From Edaphobacter modestus (GTDB taxonomy: Bacteria > Acidobacteriota > Terriglobia > Terriglobales > Acidobacteriaceae), in NCBI RefSeq assembly GCF_004217555.1, contig NZ_SHKW01000001.1, forward strand, positions 1,054,001 through 1,118,000: a stretch of DNA of 64,000 nt. Direction: 5' to 3'. The notes beneath the pieces are model-generated. The model saw only the letters and a list, made by a program, of their open reading frames with translations, was not told where the DNA came from and searched no databases. A program made the translations under genes and the position numbers. Every line of letters begins with the position of its first letter. The stretch's first letter is position 1. This document shows positions 61,698-64,000 of the stretch, in pieces.

Positions 61698-62549
61698 ATG
61701 ACCGCACGATCCCTCCTCGCGATCGCCACACTCTCTATCGCAACCACCGCCTTCGCCGCAGAGGGCAACTTCGACCGGACCCTCAACGTCAGCGGCTCGC
61801 CCAATGTTTCCGTCTCCACCGGCTCCGGCTACATCCGTCTCAAGCCCGGTTCGGACAATCAGGTTCACATCGTCGGCCACGTTCATAGCAACAACAGTTG
61901 GATGGGCGGCGATGCCGAGGCCCGGGTCCGTCAGATCGCGAGCAACCCTCCCATCGTTCAAAATGGAAATGAGATCACGGTCGGCGAGCGGCACTCCAAC
62001 GACCTGTTCCGCAATATCTCCATCGACTATGACGTCACCCTTCCCAAAGCCTCCAATATCACGGCTGCCACTGGCTCCGGCGATCTCAACATCGACAATG
62101 TAGGTGCAACCCTCAAGGCTCAAACCGGCTCGGGATCGGTTCATGCCAGCGGAATCCAGGGAGCAGCGACCTTAGGCTCGGGCTCAGGTGACGTTGAGCT
62201 CCGCCAGTCGGGTCCCGGCGATGTCCGTGCCGAAACCGGCTCGGGCTCCGTGCATCTGCACGGCGTCAACGGAGGCCTCAAAGCCTCCACAGGATCCGGC
62301 GATATCGATGTCGAAGGTCAGCCCACCACCGACTGGAAGCTCTCCACGGGTTCCGGTTCCATCCAGATGGCGATTGGCAGCGGTGCTAAATTCAATCTCG
62401 TGGCCGACACCGGATCGGGCTCGGTCAATGTCGCGCAGCCCATCTCCATGCAGGGCAGTCTCAATCGCCATCACATCAACGGCTCGGTCAATGGGGGTGG
62501 TCCGCTCATCCACGCCAACACCGGCTCGGGAGATATCACCATCCGATAG
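61698..62549 (+). CDS. Secreted beta-repeat protein, DUF4097-like
   Basis: This 283-residue protein has a signal peptide (MTARSLLAIATLSIATTAFAAE). The mature part contains about nine copies of a TGSGxV/I-type turn (TGSGYIRL, TGSGDLNI, TGSGSVHA, TGSGDIDV, TGSGSIQM, TGSGSVNV, TGSGDITI and others) spaced about 18-30 residues apart, as in the beta-helix of DUF4097/DUF2807 proteins. It is likely periplasmic or surface-located. The ribosome site is GGAGG. A terminator follows at 62694. Confidence 0.8.
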   Translation: MTARSLLAIATLSIATTAFAAEGNFDRTLNVSGSPNVSVSTGSGYIRLKPGSDNQVHIVGHVHSNNSWMGGDAEARVRQIASNPPIVQNGNEITVGERHSNDLFRNISIDYDVTLPKASNITAATGSGDLNIDNVGATLKAQTGSGSVHASGIQGAATLGSGSGDVELRQSGPGDVRAETGSGSVHLHGVNGGLKASTGSGDIDVEGQPTTDWKLSTGSGSIQMAIGSGAKFNLVADTGSGSVNVAQPISMQGSLNRHHINGSVNGGGPLIHANTGSGDITIR

Positions 62550-62693
62550 ACGAAGATGCGTATCTTACCGGCTCGAAATGGGCTCACCGACGTGTCAAGT
62601 CCCGGAATAGCGCAAACAACTGAAATCAATAGGGATTAACACTGCCGATCCGTTCTCTCTCCTGTTCTACAATTAACTCAGCTGCAAAAAACG

Positions 62694-62725
62694 AACGCGC
62701 CCCGGTCGACCGAGGCGCGTTTTTA
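62694..62725. terminator. Bidirectional terminator
   Basis: AACGCGCC and GGCGCGTT pair over a smaller inner CGGTCGACCG stem, with TTTTT on the plus strand and TTTTTT just after the stem on the minus strand. It lies between the convergent DUF4097-like and gph genes. Confidence 0.85.
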
Positions 62726-62789
62726 TGTTTTTGGAGCCCGTCTGAACCAGATCCGGAGTCAAATGCAATCTTTTGAAGACTTTGCACAA

Positions 62790-63500
62790 TTAAGACAGGG
62801 GGGAGGGTACTCCCGCAACGCGGGTCCAGCCGGCCGGAGAGTCCACCATGAAGTCAGGCCTTGCCGCTGCCAGCCGCTCAGGAGCCAGGCCAAAGCTGCA
62901 CCCCACCGAGACCGCGCCAGCTGCGCGCGCCGTCAGCACATCCACGTCGGTATCCCCGATCATCAGTGTCTCCGCCGGAGCGATCCGGGAGCCCGCCAGC
63001 GCCGAGGCCTCGGCGATCAGCGCCACCAGGCCATGAGGATCAGGCTTCTTCGTATGGAAGCTGTTACCGCCATAATTCTGAAAGAAGTAATCCGACAGCC
63101 CGAAGTAGTCGCAGATATCCCGCGACGGATTGACCGGCTTGTTGGTGAGCACAGCCATCAAGGTCTCGTGCCGCGCCGCCCGGATCGCAGCCAGCGAATC
63201 CATCACGCCCGGATAGACATAGGTGAAGTCCAGCTTATGAACCCTGTAGTACTCGAGGAAGTAATGCACTGCCCTGGCAACGTCCTCCTCGTCGTGAGCG
63301 TCGCCCTCAGGATCGCCCAGCGCGCGCCGCACCAACATCGAAGCTCCATCGCCGATGTAGCTCGCAATCACTTCATCGGGTAGCTCCGGCTTCCCGAGAT
63401 GATCGAGCATCGCATTGACCGAGTTGCAAAGATCCTGGCGCGAATCGATCAGGGTTCCGTCCAGGTCGAAGACAATAAGCCGCGGAGAAGGAGCAGACAT
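62790..63500 (-). CDS. gph: Phosphoglycolate phosphatase (HAD family)
   Basis: This 236-residue HAD hydrolase has all motifs in order: VFDLDGTLIDSRQD with the nucleophile Asp, VLTNKP (motif II), the Lys of HTKKPDP (motif III) and MIGDTDVDVLTARAAG (motif IV). The cap domain lies between residues 20 and 90 and includes VIASYIGDGASMLVRRALG, as in Gph, which removes phosphate from 2-phosphoglycolate formed by repair of oxidised DNA ends. Other HAD substrates cannot be excluded. Confidence 0.88.
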   Translation of the reverse strand: MSAPSPRLIVFDLDGTLIDSRQDLCNSVNAMLDHLGKPELPDEVIASYIGDGASMLVRRALGDPEGDAHDEEDVARAVHYFLEYYRVHKLDFTYVYPGVMDSLAAIRAARHETLMAVLTNKPVNPSRDICDYFGLSDYFFQNYGGNSFHTKKPDPHGLVALIAEASALAGSRIAPAETLMIGDTDVDVLTARAAGAVSVGCSFGLAPERLAAARPDFMVDSPAGWTRVAGVPSPLS

Positions 63501-63574
63501 ATCTCCAGCTTATACGGGCGCGACCGCCAGCGCCCGGTCTCCATCTGCGTGACGGCTGAGGCAGGCGAAGCAGA

Positions 63575-64000
63575 TCAGCGCTTCGTCTCGAACCGGCGGA
63601 AGAAACTCGTCTCGAAGTAGTGCGGCGTCGCTGGATTATCCGCCACCGTTCTGGCCAGATCAGCGTAAAAGCTGTTGAACTGCGCCGCCGCAACCAGGTC
63701 CACCGGCTGCGACAGATCGTCTGCAGTCGAGTGATACCGCTCCGCCAGCCATCCACGCCACGCCTTGTACTCCGGCGAACCGGCCTCCCAGCCGAACTTG
63801 AATGCCAAGGCCGGAACACCGGCCTGCACAAAGCTGTACTGGTCTGTGCGAATGAACGAATTCCTGTCAGGCTCCGGATCCGGTGCGATGACGATGTGGT
63901 GCGCTTCACCAACCTTCTTCGCATCCTCCGCCAGTGTCGACTGCTCCAGACCCTGCACATGCAGCTTCTTCAGCGCAAACAGCGGCATGAACATATCGAG
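63575..64000 (-). CDS. M28 family zinc peptidase, C-terminal part
   Basis: Only the last 142 or so codons are in the window; the frame stays open at the right edge, and the methionine at 63994 is internal. The fragment contains EPDRNSFIRTDQYSFVQAGVPALAFKFG and a late zinc-ligand histidine in YHSTADDLSQPVDL, typical of M28 aminopeptidases of the Vibrio/PA2939 type. The end is unusual in having a basic SFFRRFETKR tail. Domains and signal peptide upstream cannot be seen. Confidence 0.85.
   Translation of the reverse strand, partial: LDMFMPLFALKKLHVQGLEQSTLAEDAKKVGEAHHIVIAPDPEPDRNSFIRTDQYSFVQAGVPALAFKFGWEAGSPEYKAWRGWLAERYHSTADDLSQPVDLVAAAQFNSFYADLARTVADNPATPHYFETSFFRRFETKR

Noticed and set aside
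1..64000. CRISPR arrays, tRNA or rRNA genes, insertion sequences, prophage
   Set aside because: No regularly spaced repeats, cloverleaf-like sequences, transposase or integrase genes were seen on either strand.

Overview
The window is ordinary bacterial chromosome: GC-rich, densely packed, with no rRNA, tRNA, CRISPR array, insertion sequence or prophage that I can see. Gene content suggests a motile, Gram-negative member of the Acidobacteriota (Terriglobia; the Terriglobus/Granulicella/Edaphobacter neighbourhood). The reasons are a fused branched-chain E1 dehydrogenase, a membrane pyrophosphatase, a Tat-exported DUF1501 protein, a TolC-type outer-membrane protein, and an extragenic repeat whose antisense translation reads FFASLRMT. 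The organism call is inference, not a database match.

Layout. 0.1-4.5 kb: sugar porter, glycine-zipper lipoprotein, GTPase EngB, and an unusual stand-alone urocanase-like Rossmann protein. 4.7-7.5 kb: late flagellar genes flgM-flgK-flgL behind a near-consensus sigma-28 promoter, with a possible decayed flgN. 7.5-36.7 kb: housekeeping and metabolism. This part holds a TPR protein, a SET-domain protein, dnaX-ybaB-recR, a phosphatase, gpmI, a Rieske protein, a hydrolase-like protein without its nucleophile, DoxX, DUF1501, the fused E1, hppA, a subtilase, MscS, a YyaL-type protein, TolC, truA, an M20 peptidase, an EamA transporter, HtrA and a peptidoglycan-binding protein. 36.7-56.8 kb, all on the minus strand: the main flagellar block, in transcription order flgB flgC fliE fliF fliG fliH fliI fliJ fliK flgD flgE fliL fliN-like fliO fliP fliQ fliR flhB flhA fliA fliM fliN, then a MshEN-domain protein. 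57-59.2 kb, minus strand: a three-gene regulatory cassette (OmpR-type regulator, a 76-residue H-box protein, a sigma-54 activator without a DNA-binding domain). 59.4-64 kb: lexA, an HlyD-type adaptor, a DUF4097-like protein, gph and the C-terminal part of an M28 peptidase cut by the window edge.

How the genes may work together. The flagellar genes look like a three-tier cascade readable from the DNA. The regulatory cassette ends in an intrinsic terminator whose T-run directly abuts a sigma-54-like element in front of flgB. Further sigma-54-like elements lie in front of fliK and fliL. The block then produces FliA (sigma-28), and the flgM-flgK-flgL promoter 35 kb away matches the sigma-28 consensus, with FlgM as the expected anti-sigma brake. 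Two parts could be new biology. One is the minimal phosphotransfer-like cassette. The other is a protein with two MshEN (c-di-GMP-binding type) repeats and four cysteines, encoded directly after the switch genes fliM-fliN, which could link second-messenger signalling to the motor. Filament, stator, rod/ring (flgFGHI) and FlhF/FlhG genes are not in the window.
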